From Pistacia vera (lineage: Eukaryota > Streptophyta > Magnoliopsida > Sapindales > Anacardiaceae): 64,000 nt of DNA. A model generated the notes under the pieces. The model was not told the DNA's origin. It searched no databases and saw only the letters and a program-made list of their open reading frames with translations. How positions within the stretch are numbered: the first letter of the stretch is position 1; every line of letters begins with the position of its first letter. A program made the position numbers and the translations under genes. This document shows, piece after piece, positions 11,882 to 21,641 of this stretch. The DNA lies in NCBI RefSeq assembly GCF_008641045.1, contig NW_022196259.1:124001-188000 (forward strand), given 5' to 3'.

Positions 11882-13600
11882 CTATAGCCAATCATTCATG
11901 CACTCAACATTGAATAACCCAAGTGCCCATCATGCTTCTGCTACAACATAAACTTCAATAGTGGGTTAGTAGGTATTATGCAAATGTGTATATTCCCTTT
12001 CTGATCGATCTCTTAGATAAGATTGAATCAACTAAGTATGCGTTTGGATTACTGGTGAGACCGTGATTCCTCAGCCACAACAATGGCTCCATTGTTATCA
12101 TAGTAGAACTATACAGGATCATCAATGCTTGGAACCACATCAAGATCAGTAATGAACTTCTTAATCCAAACCGCCTACACGACTGCATTAAATAATGTGA
12201 TATACTTAGCATCAATTGTAGAATTTGCTATAGTACACCGATTTGAGATCTTACAGCTCACTGCAGTTATATTGAGACAAAATATGCAATCCCTGATTAC
12301 GATCGATAATCATCTTTATCTGTTTGGAAGTACCCTCTTACAGTGAGCTCATCTTCCCCTCCATAAACCAAGAACATATCCTTAGTTCTCTTCAGGTACT
12401 TAAGAATATTCTTGACAGCCATCCAGTGATGCTCACCTGGATCCGATTAATATCTACTACAAGTGCTCAAAGCACATGAGACATCAATCCGAGTACATAG
12501 CATGGCATACATGTTGGATCCAATTGCTGATGCATATGAGATTCTCTTCACCCTATCTCTCTCATCTTGTGTTCTAGGACACAATTCCTTAGAGAGATAA
12601 ACACCATGTGACATCGGAAGAAATCCCTTCTTGGATTCTTCCATACTGATTCTTTTTAGTACTTTGTCAATATATGCACTTTGACTTAGGCCAAGCAACC
12701 TACGTGATCTATCACGATAGATCTTTATTCCAAAGATGTAGGCTGCTCCCCTTAAGTCCTTCATGGAGAAGCACTTGGATAACCAAGTCTTTATCGACTA
12801 CAAGTTCAGTATATCATTCCTGATTAGAAGTATGTCATCGACATACAACACAAGGAATACCACTGCGCTCCCACTCATTTTCTTGTAAACACAGGGCTCA
12901 TCTTCGTTCTTGGTAAAACCGAATTCTTTTAGGGCTTCATCAAAACGAATGTTCTAGCTCCTTAAAGCTTGCTTGAGTCCATAAATAGATCTTTGCAACT
13001 TGCATACCCTATTAGCTTGTCCATCAAGAATGAAACCATCAGGTTGTGTCATATATACATCCTTATCAAGGTTTCCATTCAGGAAAGCTGTTTTGACATC
13101 CATTTGTCAAATCTCATAGTCATGATATGTAGCAATTGCAAGCATAATCCGGATGGCTTTAATCATGGCAACCAACGAAAAGGTTTTTTCACAGTCAATA
13201 CCATGAATTTGTTTGAAACCTTTGGCAACCAGTCGTGCTTTATAAGTATGCACCTTGCCATCCATGTCAGTTTTCTTCTTGAAGACCCATTTACACCCTA
13301 TGGATTTTACCCCTTCAAGTGGTTCCACCAGAGACCATACTTGGTTTTGGTACATGGAGTCCATCTCAGATTTCATGGCTTCAAGCCATTTAACGGAATT
13401 TGGATCCGATATAGCTTCTTAATAGGTTCTAGGCTCATCAACTTGGTAGACTAGTACGTTACCATGTTGAGTCACGAGATAACCGTGTCTCTCGGGCTCA
13501 TGGCGTACTCTCCCAGATCTACAAAGCTCTTGTGCTACCTGAGATGGTTTACTTTGATCCACAGTTTGGGGAGTAACCTTCTCATGATGTTCAACCATTT
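11882..13600 (-). pseudogene. Ty1/copia reverse transcriptase-RNase H remnant (element B)
   Basis: The end of pol reads MNDWL plus TAG (11882-11884). RNase H pieces occupy 11882-12480, and reverse transcriptase occupies about 12447-13400 with AYIFGIKIYRDRSRRLLGLSQ, the catalytic YVDD (12834-12845) and FKQIHGIDCEKTFSLVA. An in-frame TAG (12954-12956) replaces the Trp after IYGLKQALRS; the same change occurs in all other Ang1 copies that cover it. Further stops and frame changes split it into at least five pieces. The linker to integrase keeps an intact CAA codon at the site where the copies at 21.4 and 35.3 kb carry TAA. Confidence 0.88.
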
Positions 13601-13601
13601 C

Positions 13602-14130
13602 CTATGGCACATCATCCCGTCCTTCGTCTAGTATAATTTGTGGTTCTAGAACTTCATCGAGTTCTACTTTTCTCCCACTAGTACTTCTTAGAAAAAATTC
13701 ATTTTCTAGGAAGAAACCAGAGCGAGTAACAAAATTTTTTCGCTCTTCTGGGTGGTAGAAATAGTATCCTTTGGATACCCCACAAATATGCATTTACAGG
13801 ATTTTGGGCCCAGCTTGTTCGAAGTCAATTTCTTAACATAAGCTTCGCAATCCCAAATCCTTAGATAAGACAAACTGGGCTTTCGCCCACTCTATAGCTC
13901 ATATAGAGTCTTATCTACAGACTTTGACGGCACACGGTTCATAACGTGAGTCACAGTCTCAAGGGCATAACCCCAAAATGATGCAAGTAGATCACTAAAA
14001 CTCATTATGGACCTAACCATGTCAAGTAAGGTCATATTCCTCCTTTCTGACACTTCATTGTGTTGGGGTGTATACGGAGGGGTGAGTTGTGATATTATCC
14101 CACATTCCTTCAAGTATGTTTAGCTCAACT
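13602..14130 (-). pseudogene. Ty1/copia integrase C-terminal half (element B)
   Basis: Minus-strand frames read KECGIISQLTPPYTPQHN then RRNMTLLDMVRSIM (end of the catalytic core with its Glu region), FWGYALETVTHVMNRVPSKS and the GYYFYHPEERK segment typical of plant copia integrase. The N-terminal zinc-binding domain and the first part of the core are absent: beyond 14130 the sequence jumps to protease-like remnants, so several hundred bases have been deleted. Confidence 0.85.
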
Positions 14131-14493
14131 TGCCAAAGTTGGCATAGTTTCATTTCGAGATTATCCTTATTGTCTTTCTTAAGAACATATTATTATGAAA
14201 CAGTTCCATAAAGAATATTATTTACACTTAAGGACAATAATCCATTAGTAAACTAATACTCTCATTTGTCCTAAGTGGACACAAAAATATAATTTCTAGA
14301 AACTGAAGAAAGACCATAATAATCCACAAGTTCCAAGAAACAAGCCCATCAGCTAAATCAGACGATAAGATCCTACAGCAAAGGTAGTAGCACATGCTTC
14401 ATTTCCAATTGGTAAGTCCACCTCTCCCTCGGCGAGCAATCTACTCTACTGTAGTTCTTGCACAGCAGCCAAATGTGAGTACCACATCTTATG
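14131..14493 (-). pseudogene. Protease-region remnant (element B)
   Basis: No usable frame remains. The stretch 14340-14493 aligns by eye with the protease region of the sister copies at 25.6 and 34.1 kb (shared minus-strand words around the TCACATTTG motif). 14131-14340 has only short matches to the pre-integrase region. Confidence 0.5.
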
Positions 14494-15030
14494 TTAGTGA
14501 CCCCAGATGTTTATGGGAGAAATTAATCTCAAGAATGTACTTGCCGAAGAAGTAACATTCTTCTTCCCTTTTGCTAAGAAGGCCTTGCAATGTTTCCTCC
14601 AATGGCTGGGATTCCCACAGTGAGGACAAACTCCTTTCCTTTCTACAACAGTTCTTTCCAATGACTTCTGAGCCCTTTCCTTTTCACTTGAGCTGGCTTC
14701 AACCAACGTCAGTGTTTCTAACATTTTCATGTCTGACTCAGTAGCCTTCAACAAATCCAAAAGCTCAAAAAGGGTGTTCTTCTTCTCTTCCTCAATGAAG
14801 TCATAGACAAATTGAGAATAAGAATCTGGCAAAGACTATAATATTAAGTTTATCATTAAACCTTCATTAAGTCCACATCCCAAAATCTCAAGCTTGTTCA
14901 TATACTCGGTCAACTTGAGTATATGATTACCAATTTTGGTATCCTCTTCCATCCTACATCTGAATAACGACTGAGACACCATAAGTTTCTCATTTCTATG
15001 AAGAAAATGAATAATAGAAGCTAAATCCAT
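14494..15030 (-). pseudogene. Ty1/copia gag remnant with zinc knuckle (element B)
   Basis: Two frames cover it. 14836-15030 starts MDLASIIHFLH and contains LTEYMNKLEILGCGL (the UBN2/gag region). 14494-14832 starts MPDSYSQFVYDF and contains the knuckle CPHCGNPSHWRKHC, an intact CX2CX4HX4C RNA-binding motif. The two pieces are joined by a stop at about 14833. Gag coats the element RNA. This is the only Ang1 copy in the window whose knuckle keeps all four metal ligands. Confidence 0.85.
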
Positions 15031-16239
15031 TTTCTGGCACTGCTGTCACAGTAATGGTGTCATTGATGCAAGCACAATATATCTAGTCATTTCTGCTTTT
15101 GCATCATGTGTATACTTCACACATACATACCCAGTCTCATGGATAGAACTATCAGTAGGCTCTGGTGATAGAGCTTGCTCAATGCTGTATAATCTATCGC
15201 TTGACTAAAGTATATTGTTTATACCTCCATACCAATCAACGAAATTTTCACCATTCCATTTCTCTCCAAGTTTGATGATTTGTCACAATAATGTTGGAAT
15301 CATTTTGCTCAATTTTAAGTGAATCTACAAGTGCAGAATAAGTAACTGTTATTACCATGTTCATTATTATTTAATATGGTCTTTTATTAAACAATGCTCC
15401 CACTATTTTACTCAAGTCAATAGCCCTCACTATTAACTCGGGAAAGCCCGTTGACTTTCCTAGTGGACTGAGATCCCATCCTGCCCATTTCAAACCTTCA
15501 CTTTGGCAAACAAGCCAAAATGAGTTGATTAGGTAGGCTAACAAACTTAATCTACACCAGTTGATAGCTCCTACTATCAACCTCAAATGTGAAGAAGCCA
15601 ACAAGCCAATCACACAATCCAATGGACACTACATGCCATCGTCCTCAAGTGTGATTCTCAGTATCAGTAGAGTGGACACTACATGTCACCATGTACACAC
15701 AATATGTGTACTTCTCTACTGTGCCTATGACGCGTTTATCAACCTTCGCTTTGGCGAACAAGCAAAACCGTCATTTTTAAGTTGACCCATCACCATTAAA
15801 GAAAACTCCAATGCATTTTAACCTCTCACTGGTAAAAGTGTACCATTCGCTTTAGCAAACAAAGTTTCGATGAACAGTGGTTTGATTAAAACTATGGTGA
15901 TGGAAGGCTTACGTGACTTAATATTCTTTAATTGAGGGTTTGTTATTTAATGTCTCACAAGATTATTATCTTTGTTAGAATGACATTGTTCGGTATGTTG
16001 TTGAACATTCAACCTTAGCATGCATTCTAAACTAAATATTAAAACGTGCCGGTACATGGCCCAACTAAAACCGATTTCCTCGAGCCTAGAGGAATCGGTA
16101 GGTCACCTAGGGATCCTACGATAAAATCTTAAGTCTTCAAGTATGATTGTTTCTTCCTTGATCCATCTTCAAGTACATTACCAAAACATCATTCTAAATT
16201 TACAATGAGAATAATTATACAAAATTCTTTAAATAAATA
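15031..16239 (-). other. Leader between gag and truncated 5' LTR (element B)
   Basis: Non-coding 5' leader of element B, read right to left. The words GGGAAAGCC...TTGACTTTCCTAGTGGA (near 15450), GCTTTGGC and CCTAGAGGAATCGGT (near 16080) recur in the leaders at 26640-27412 and 33043-33170. The PBS and its surroundings are gone: the sequence passes at about 16240 straight into the middle of the LTR. Confidence 0.7.
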
Positions 16240-17326
16240 AATTACCAAAATACCCTTTCGCCTAAACAGATGAAAACGTATTTCTTATAAATAGGTTATT
16301 AAATTATCTTCTATGTGTGTGACCCATAGGCTCCTTATCATACCGATAGTGTGTAGTATCGCGATTAACACCAATTAATCGTCTCACTACACACAGACCA
16401 AGATTGGCCCATAGCAAGGCATCATGGCCACCCGATAGATACGGATTCAGCAAAGCAGCTACCTGTCAACAATATGGTTACCGTGCAATCCGATCTTTTC
16501 ATCATCTGTTATCTCGACGAGACCGAAGCATAGAAATAGTGTCAACCTCGGTTACTCTTGATATGTATGTATTTAGTTACTAGACCAATGACCTGAATAA
16601 TAATCTGGATAGAGCAACAACTCAATCCCACTGTGGTCACAGTTTTAGTGTCATTGCCATTTACTGAATTGCACCATGAGATAACTTCTCCCGTACCTGG
16701 GAGTGATGAATCCTCTGTCTATCCATCATAGTCTTGATACACTCCTTAATGCAGCCAATTACTACCGTACTGACAGCTCTGAATAGAACTGCGTTAGACT
16801 AGTATCAAACTACACCATTCGGTGCACAAGGTGCTCCGGTGATCTCAAGTCTAAGGATCACATGCACCACCATTCGTTAGAGGATTTGTTCCATAGACAC
16901 TAGGGTTACCATCCATATGGAATCCTCTGGTGGGTTAGTCCAGTGAACTTGCCTACAGCAAGCACCCATGTGTTGCACCAAGTTGTCACCAAACAACATT
17001 GACAAGTGAGATCAGTCACTGCCTTTAGACATGGTTGTTCAACACTATGATAGTCTTACTATATTATCAGTGCCCTTACTTCAAAATAATATTGGGGCTA
17101 CGGACGTTCCTAGAATGGTCGCTATATGTGCACATAGGGTTCTCATTATCAAGATTTGAAACACTTGATACCCTCGTCATAATTCTACCATTCTAAGGAC
17201 ATATATCAATATATACTATGATGATTTACGCGATATAGAATAAAATGTCTTCTATTGATCAATGAACATTACTACAAAGACTTAATTCTATAATAATTGA
17301 TTGGCTCTAGGGCACCTACTCTAACA
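16240..17326 (-). repeat. Ang1 element B 5' LTR, truncated
   Basis: The stretch matches 10780-11867 from TTACCAAAATACCC to the terminal CACCTACTCTAACA at 17326. The 700 bases that should precede it (the sense 3' end of the LTR) are deleted, together with the PBS. Confidence 0.88.
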
Positions 17327-17547
17327 CACCATTCATGTGGTTCTACATTGAATCGGTAGCGAAGAAAAATTGAAAGACATTTGAAGATCTTTGATCCTTG
17401 AATGGATTGATATTATTTTTGTGCAGAATTTTGATTTAACATGTAAACTATATAATCTATACCCGTATCTTGGCATAAAAGGAATCGATTCATCCTTTTG
17501 ATCTTTGTTTTTTCGCTGCGTTGGGTAGATCGATTCCTAACACATCT

Positions 17548-17761
17548 AAGTCCAGACTTGTAAGTAAGAGTGCTTCATTGTCTTCTTCATTGTAGAATTC
17601 TCTCTAAAGTGAACCGGCTCCTACTTCCACTGGAACCATTGCCTCACAGCCATATGCTAGCGAGAAGGGTGTTTCTGAAGTAGAGTTCTCGGACTTGTTC
17701 TATATGCCCATAGAAATTCTAAGAGATCATCAACCTAATTGCCGTTGGCTGCGCCAAGCTT
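17548..17761 (-). pseudogene. Ty3/gypsy integrase fragment (upstream half)
   Basis: The minus strand reads LGAANGN*VDDLLEFLWAYRTSPR and, one frame over, SLAYGCEAMVPVEVG followed by LLLTSLDL. This is the classic plant gypsy integrase stretch (VDELPxVLWAYRTTPR...PFSLAYGxEAVxPVE). It continues directly into the fragment at 4123-4419 once the inserted LTR is removed. One stop replaces the Trp before VDD, one stop follows GAGSL, and there is one frameshift. The gene is cut at 17761, where a truncated Ang1 LTR begins. Confidence 0.88.
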
Positions 17762-18647
17762 GTGATGCCTTGTTAGGGGCCAATCTTGGTCTGTGTATTA
17801 GTGAGACGATTAATTGGTGTTAATCGCGATACTATACACTGCTGATATGATAAGAAGCCTATGAGTCACACACATAGAAGATAATTTAAGATCCAAGAAG
17901 AAAGAATGGCGTTTTCGTCTTTTAAGGTGAAAGGGTATTTTGGTAATTTCACAGTGCAATTAAATTTGCTGAGGTCGTAGCGTTTATTTAATTTGTTAGA
18001 AAAATTAAACAAGTGAAATTACGTTTAAATGTGTGTTCGCACATATTTAAATATCTTATCATTATTGTTAAATGTTAATATATATTAATTGATTTTAATT
18101 GAGATAATGATGTAAAAAATAAAATATCAAATTGGGAGTGTTTGGCAATATGAGGTGTTTGGGTTGGAGCCCAAGCCTATTCTATATGGGAATAGGGCAA
18201 CATGATTATTGACTATAAAAAGAAAAATGTGTTAATTAAATGTGAAAGAATTTTTCTTTGAAATGAAAAAAAAACACAGCAACCCCTTTTGAAATACACT
18301 CCCACGGCAGTAACACTTTTGCTTAGAAATCAATTCAATTGATTTCCTTTCTTCTTAATCTTGAAGCCAAAGAGGATCTAGCAAATCCCTCTTTGGTTCT
18401 TTTTGAGATTGTCTTCGTGTGGACTACGTGGGTTCGATCCTACACTTGGATCGGTAGCAAAACATTCGTCGACAAATTTGGAGGAGCCTCCAACGTGCGT
18501 TTGTTTTTCTTAAACTCAGATTTATTTTTCTGCAGATTTTATTTAGTATGAATTGTAAAATTATACCCTTGATCTTGGCTCACGTAAACGATCTCTACAT
18601 TAATTTTTGTTTTGTTTCCGCTGCATATATGGGACCATTTACTAACA
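17762..18647 (+). repeat. Ang1 element C 5' LTR, left-truncated
   Basis: It begins inside the LTR (GATGCCTTGTTAGGGGCC) and runs to the terminal ACTAACA at 18647, immediately before a PBS. About 900 bases of the left half are missing at the junction with gypsy pol, so no target duplication can be checked. Confidence 0.88.
18214..18220 (+). promoter_or_regulatory. LTR TATA box (element C)
   Basis: TATAAAA lies about 430 bases before the LTR end, at the same place as TATAAAA 38407-38413 in the complete LTR of element D. It is the likely core promoter for genomic RNA. Confidence 0.5.
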
Positions 18648-18648
18648 G

Positions 18649-18666
18649 TGGTATCAGAGCCTAGGG
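18649..18666 (+). promoter_or_regulatory. Primer-binding site (initiator Met tRNA type)
   Basis: TGGTATCAGAGCCTAGGG follows the LTR end by one base. It is complementary to the 3' end of plant initiator-methionine tRNA, the usual primer for copia reverse transcription. The mirror copy is at 29917-29934. Confidence 0.92.
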
Positions 18667-19610
18667 TACTGAATTTTACAATTTTTTTTTGGATGGTTGA
18701 TAACAGGTATTTGATGATATAATGTTGCCTTATAAAATCTGTCTTAAATCATGTTTTTGAGAAATTGATTAATCGATTAATTTTAATTTGTTGATGATAT
18801 ACCGGTTTGGTATAATGGTTGATGGATTTTTGTTGAGATCAATGTGTTTGATTGTTTGCAAAATCCGTTCAGAGTGTTTTTGGTTGTTGTATGAACAGAT
18901 CCAGAGCTACAGATTTGTGTACACTCACCGCGGCGATATAACCCATCGCCGCAACGAGCGTTGTTCACGCTCACGCTGGTGACGAAACCAGCGCTCGCCG
19001 CGGCAATCGTCCTCTGGACGAGCGCTGGTGACGAAACTAGCTCTCACCGTAGCGATATAAAGCATCACCGTAGCGATTGTCTTTTGGATGAGCGTTGTAC
19101 GAAAATAGCGCTCGTCGCAACAATATAACCCATCGCCACGACGATTGTCCTTAGGACGGGAACTGTACCAAATCGCCGTGACGAAGGTACGTTAAGCGTG
19201 AACATCAAGTAATCAAAGCACGCCATAGTGCTCTAACTCATCGTCGCAGCGAGCACACTTCCGAGTGTGTAGAGGCTAGAATGTAAAGTTTCCAAAATTT
19301 TGGACCAAACTGCAGTTCTGTAAATTATCAGGGGTAAATGTAATTAACCCAAAAATTTCAAAAATTGATTGTTTTTGAAATGTATGCTTTGTATTTGTTT
19401 GTATATTGCATGGTGCTCGGTACATGAGCCTTAGACCTAAGGGTGAATGTTTTAAAATATTTTGGGTATGTATGGTTGTATTATTTATTAAATAGGGCAT
19501 GCGTGTCCTGCCTTTCTCCTCTTCTCGATGTACATTCTCTTCTCATCTAATTCCCCTCGAATGAAAATTGAGGTTTCTAAATTTATTGTTGTAAAGAATT
19601 TGTATAATTT
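18667..19610 (+). other. Leader of element C
   Basis: Non-coding leader with a GC-rich tandem array (18924-19172) between AT-rich flanks. It matches the minus-strand leader 28990-29916. It breaks off at about 19610 (TTGTATAATT), where an opposite-strand LTR piece begins; gag and protease of this copy are absent. Confidence 0.75.
18924..19172 (+). repeat. GC-rich tandem array in copia leader (about 65-bp units)
   Basis: About four degenerate units are visible. Each carries a CGCCGCGGCGA-like palindrome, then CGATATAACCCATCGCC, then a GACGATTGTCC-type and a GACGAGCG-type word. Units start near 18924, 18991, 19040 and 19108. Many differences between units are CG to TG or CA, as expected from methylated cytosine decay. 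The same array appears on the minus strand at about 29400-29700. Role unknown; RNA folding or packaging is possible but only inferred. Confidence 0.7.
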
Positions 19611-20931
19611 CAAATAATCTTTTTCTTTTATAGTAAAACTTTAATGCCCTATTCCCATATGGAATAGCCTTGGGCTCCAACCCAAACACCCCATGTTACC
19701 AAACACTCCCAATTAGATATTTTATTTTAATTCATCATTAGCTTCAATTAAAATCAATTAATATATATTTAATATATATATTAACATTTAACAATAATGA
19801 TGATTTAATTAAATATATGCGAACACATATTTAAACGTAATTTTACTTATTTAATTTTTCTAATAAATTAAATAAAGGCTACGACCTCAGTAAATTTAAT
19901 TGCACTATGAAATTACCAAAATACCCTTTTGCCTTAAAAAGACGAAAACGCCCTTCTTTCTTCCTGAGTCGTAAATTATCTTCTATGTGTGTGACTCATA
20001 GGCTCCTTATCATACCGGCAGTATATAGTATCGCGATTAACACCAATTAATCGTCTCACTAATACACAGACCAAGATTGGCCTCTAGCAAGATATCATGG
20101 TCACCCGATAGATTCGGATTCATCAAAGTAGCTACCTGTCAATGATATGGTTACCGTACAATTCGATCCTTTCATCATACATTATCTCGACGAGACGAAG
20201 ACATAGAAATAGTGTCAACCTTCGGTTACTCTTGATATTATGTATTCAGTTTCTAGACCAATGACCTGTATTATAATCCGCATAGAGCAACAACTCAATC
20301 CCACTGTGGCCACAGTTTTAGTGTCATTGCCATATACTGAATTGCGCCATGAGATAACTTCTCCCGTACCCGGGAGTGATGAATCCTCTGTCAATCCACC
20401 ATAGTCTTGATACACTCCTTGATGCACCCAATCACCACCGTATTGACAGCTCTGAATAGAACTGCGTTAGACTAGTGTCAAACTGCACCAATCGGTGCAC
20501 AAGGCACTCCGGTGATCTCAAGTCTAAGGATCACATGCACCACCATTCGTTAGAGGATTTGTTCCATAGACACTGGGGTTACCATTCATATGGAATCCTC
20601 TGGTGGGTCTGTCCAGTGAACTTGTTGCGGTGTATTCGCCTACTACAAGCACCCATGTGTTGCACTAGGTTGTCACCAAACAACCTTGACAAGTGAGATC
20701 AGTCACTGCCTTTCGACAGGGTCGTTCAACACTACGATAGTCTTACCGTATTATCTGTGCCCTTACTTCAGAATAATACTAGGGCTACGGACGTTTCTAG
20801 AATGGCCACCATATGTGCTCATAGGGTTCTCACCATCAAGATTTGAAACACTTGATACCCTCGTCACGGTTCTACCATTCTAAGGACATATATCAATACA
20901 TATTGCAATAATAATTATTTACGCGATATAG
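19611..20931 (-). repeat. Ang1 LTR fragment, minus strand, misplaced inside element C
   Basis: It runs from CAAATAATC to GCGATATAG and aligns over its whole length with 30320-31560. It lacks both LTR termini. It lies in opposite orientation between the leader and the pol of element C, where gag and protease should be, and ends one base before the N at 20932. Confidence 0.85.
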
Positions 20932-20932
20932 N
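20932..20932. other. Undetermined base at a structural junction
   Basis: This single N separates a minus-strand LTR fragment from plus-strand integrase. Integrase resumes mid-motif (RRNRTLLDMV), so the N probably marks a join and not one unread base. Confidence 0.7.
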
Positions 20933-21641
20933 GAGGAATAGGACCTTACTTGACATGGTTAGGTCCATGATGAGTTTTGGTGATTTACCTGCATCGTTCT
21001 GGGGTTATACCCTAGAGACCGCGACTCACGTTTTTAACCGTGTGCCGTCAAAGTCTGTAGATAAGACTCCATATAAGCTATGGAGTGGGCGAAAGCCCAA
21101 CTTGTCTTATCTAAGGATTTGGGGTTGCGAAGCTTATGTTAAGAAATTGAGTTCGAACAAGCTGGGCCCAAAATTCTGTAAATGTATATTTGTGGGGTAT
21201 GCAAAGGAGACCAAAGGATACTATTTCTACCACCCAGAAGAGCGCAAAATTTTTGTTGCTCGAACTAGTGTCTTCCTAGAAAAGGAATATTTTCTAAGAA
21301 ATACTAGTGATAGAAAAGTAGAACTTGATGAAGTTCTAGAATCACAGGATATACTAGACGAAGGATAGGATGATATGCCACAGGAAGTGGTTGAGCATCA
21401 TGAGGAGGTTACTCCATAACTTGTGGATCAAAGTGAACCATCTCAGGTAGCACAAGAGCTACGTAGATCTGGGAGAGTACGCCATGAGCCCGCGAGATAC
21501 AGTTATCTCGTGACTCAACATGGTGATGTACTAGTCTACTAAGACGATGAACCCAGAACCTACGAAGACGCTATATCGGATCCAGATTTCGTTAAATGGC
21601 TTGAAGCTATGAAATCTGAGATGGACTCCATGTACCAAAAC
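20933..21641 (+). pseudogene. Ty1/copia integrase C-terminal half (element C)
   Basis: The frame opens within the integrase core (RRNRTLLDMVRSMMSFGDLP) and continues through FWGYTLETATHVFNRVPSKS and YYFYHPEERKIF to a stop near 21366. The linker to reverse transcriptase (to 21641) has a TAA at about 21418 (in CCATAACTTGTGG) that replaces Gln and is shared with element D. Everything upstream of the core's last third is missing at the N. Confidence 0.88.

Larger units (their letters stand above)
10081..17326 (-). mobile_element. Ang1 copia element B, minus strand
   Basis: A full LTR (10081-11867), a polypurine tract, degenerate pol and gag, a leader and a truncated 5' LTR (16240-17326) lie in that order when read right to left. 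The flanks CACCG (10076-10080) and CACCA (17327-17331) fit a 5-bp target duplication with one change; the host is the Ang1 solo LTR in opposite orientation. A deletion removed the PBS, the adjoining leader and the 3' part of the 5' LTR. GAG-pre-integrase and the N-terminal half of integrase are also missing. Confidence 0.88.
4420..17542 (+). mobile_element. Ang1 copia solo LTR carrying three nested insertions
   Basis: The LTR starts TGTTGGAGTAGGTGCC at 4420 and ends CGATTCCTAACA at 17542. Imperfect 5-bp target duplications flank it: CAACT (4415-4419) and CATCT (17543-17547). Its own sequence lies at 4420-5333, 6002-6472, 9887-10080 and 17332-17542. These pieces sum to 1790 bases, against 1787 and 1783 for the two best full LTRs in the window, so this is one solo LTR inserted in gypsy pol. 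A solo LTR is the usual product of recombination between the two LTRs of a full copy. It was then hit by a 660-bp hAT element, a 3.4-kb hAT element and an opposite-strand Ang1 copy. The TATATAA near 6460 is in the place of the LTR promoter. Confidence 0.88.

Noticed and set aside
12969..13454. Plus-strand ORF of 161 residues
   Set aside because: Antisense shadow of reverse transcriptase; similar shadows occur opposite the same domain at 21531 and 35459.
18649..18666. Possible tRNA gene because of tRNA complementarity
   Set aside because: Only 18 bases at the LTR edge, no cloverleaf; it is a primer-binding site. Same for 29917 and 63890.
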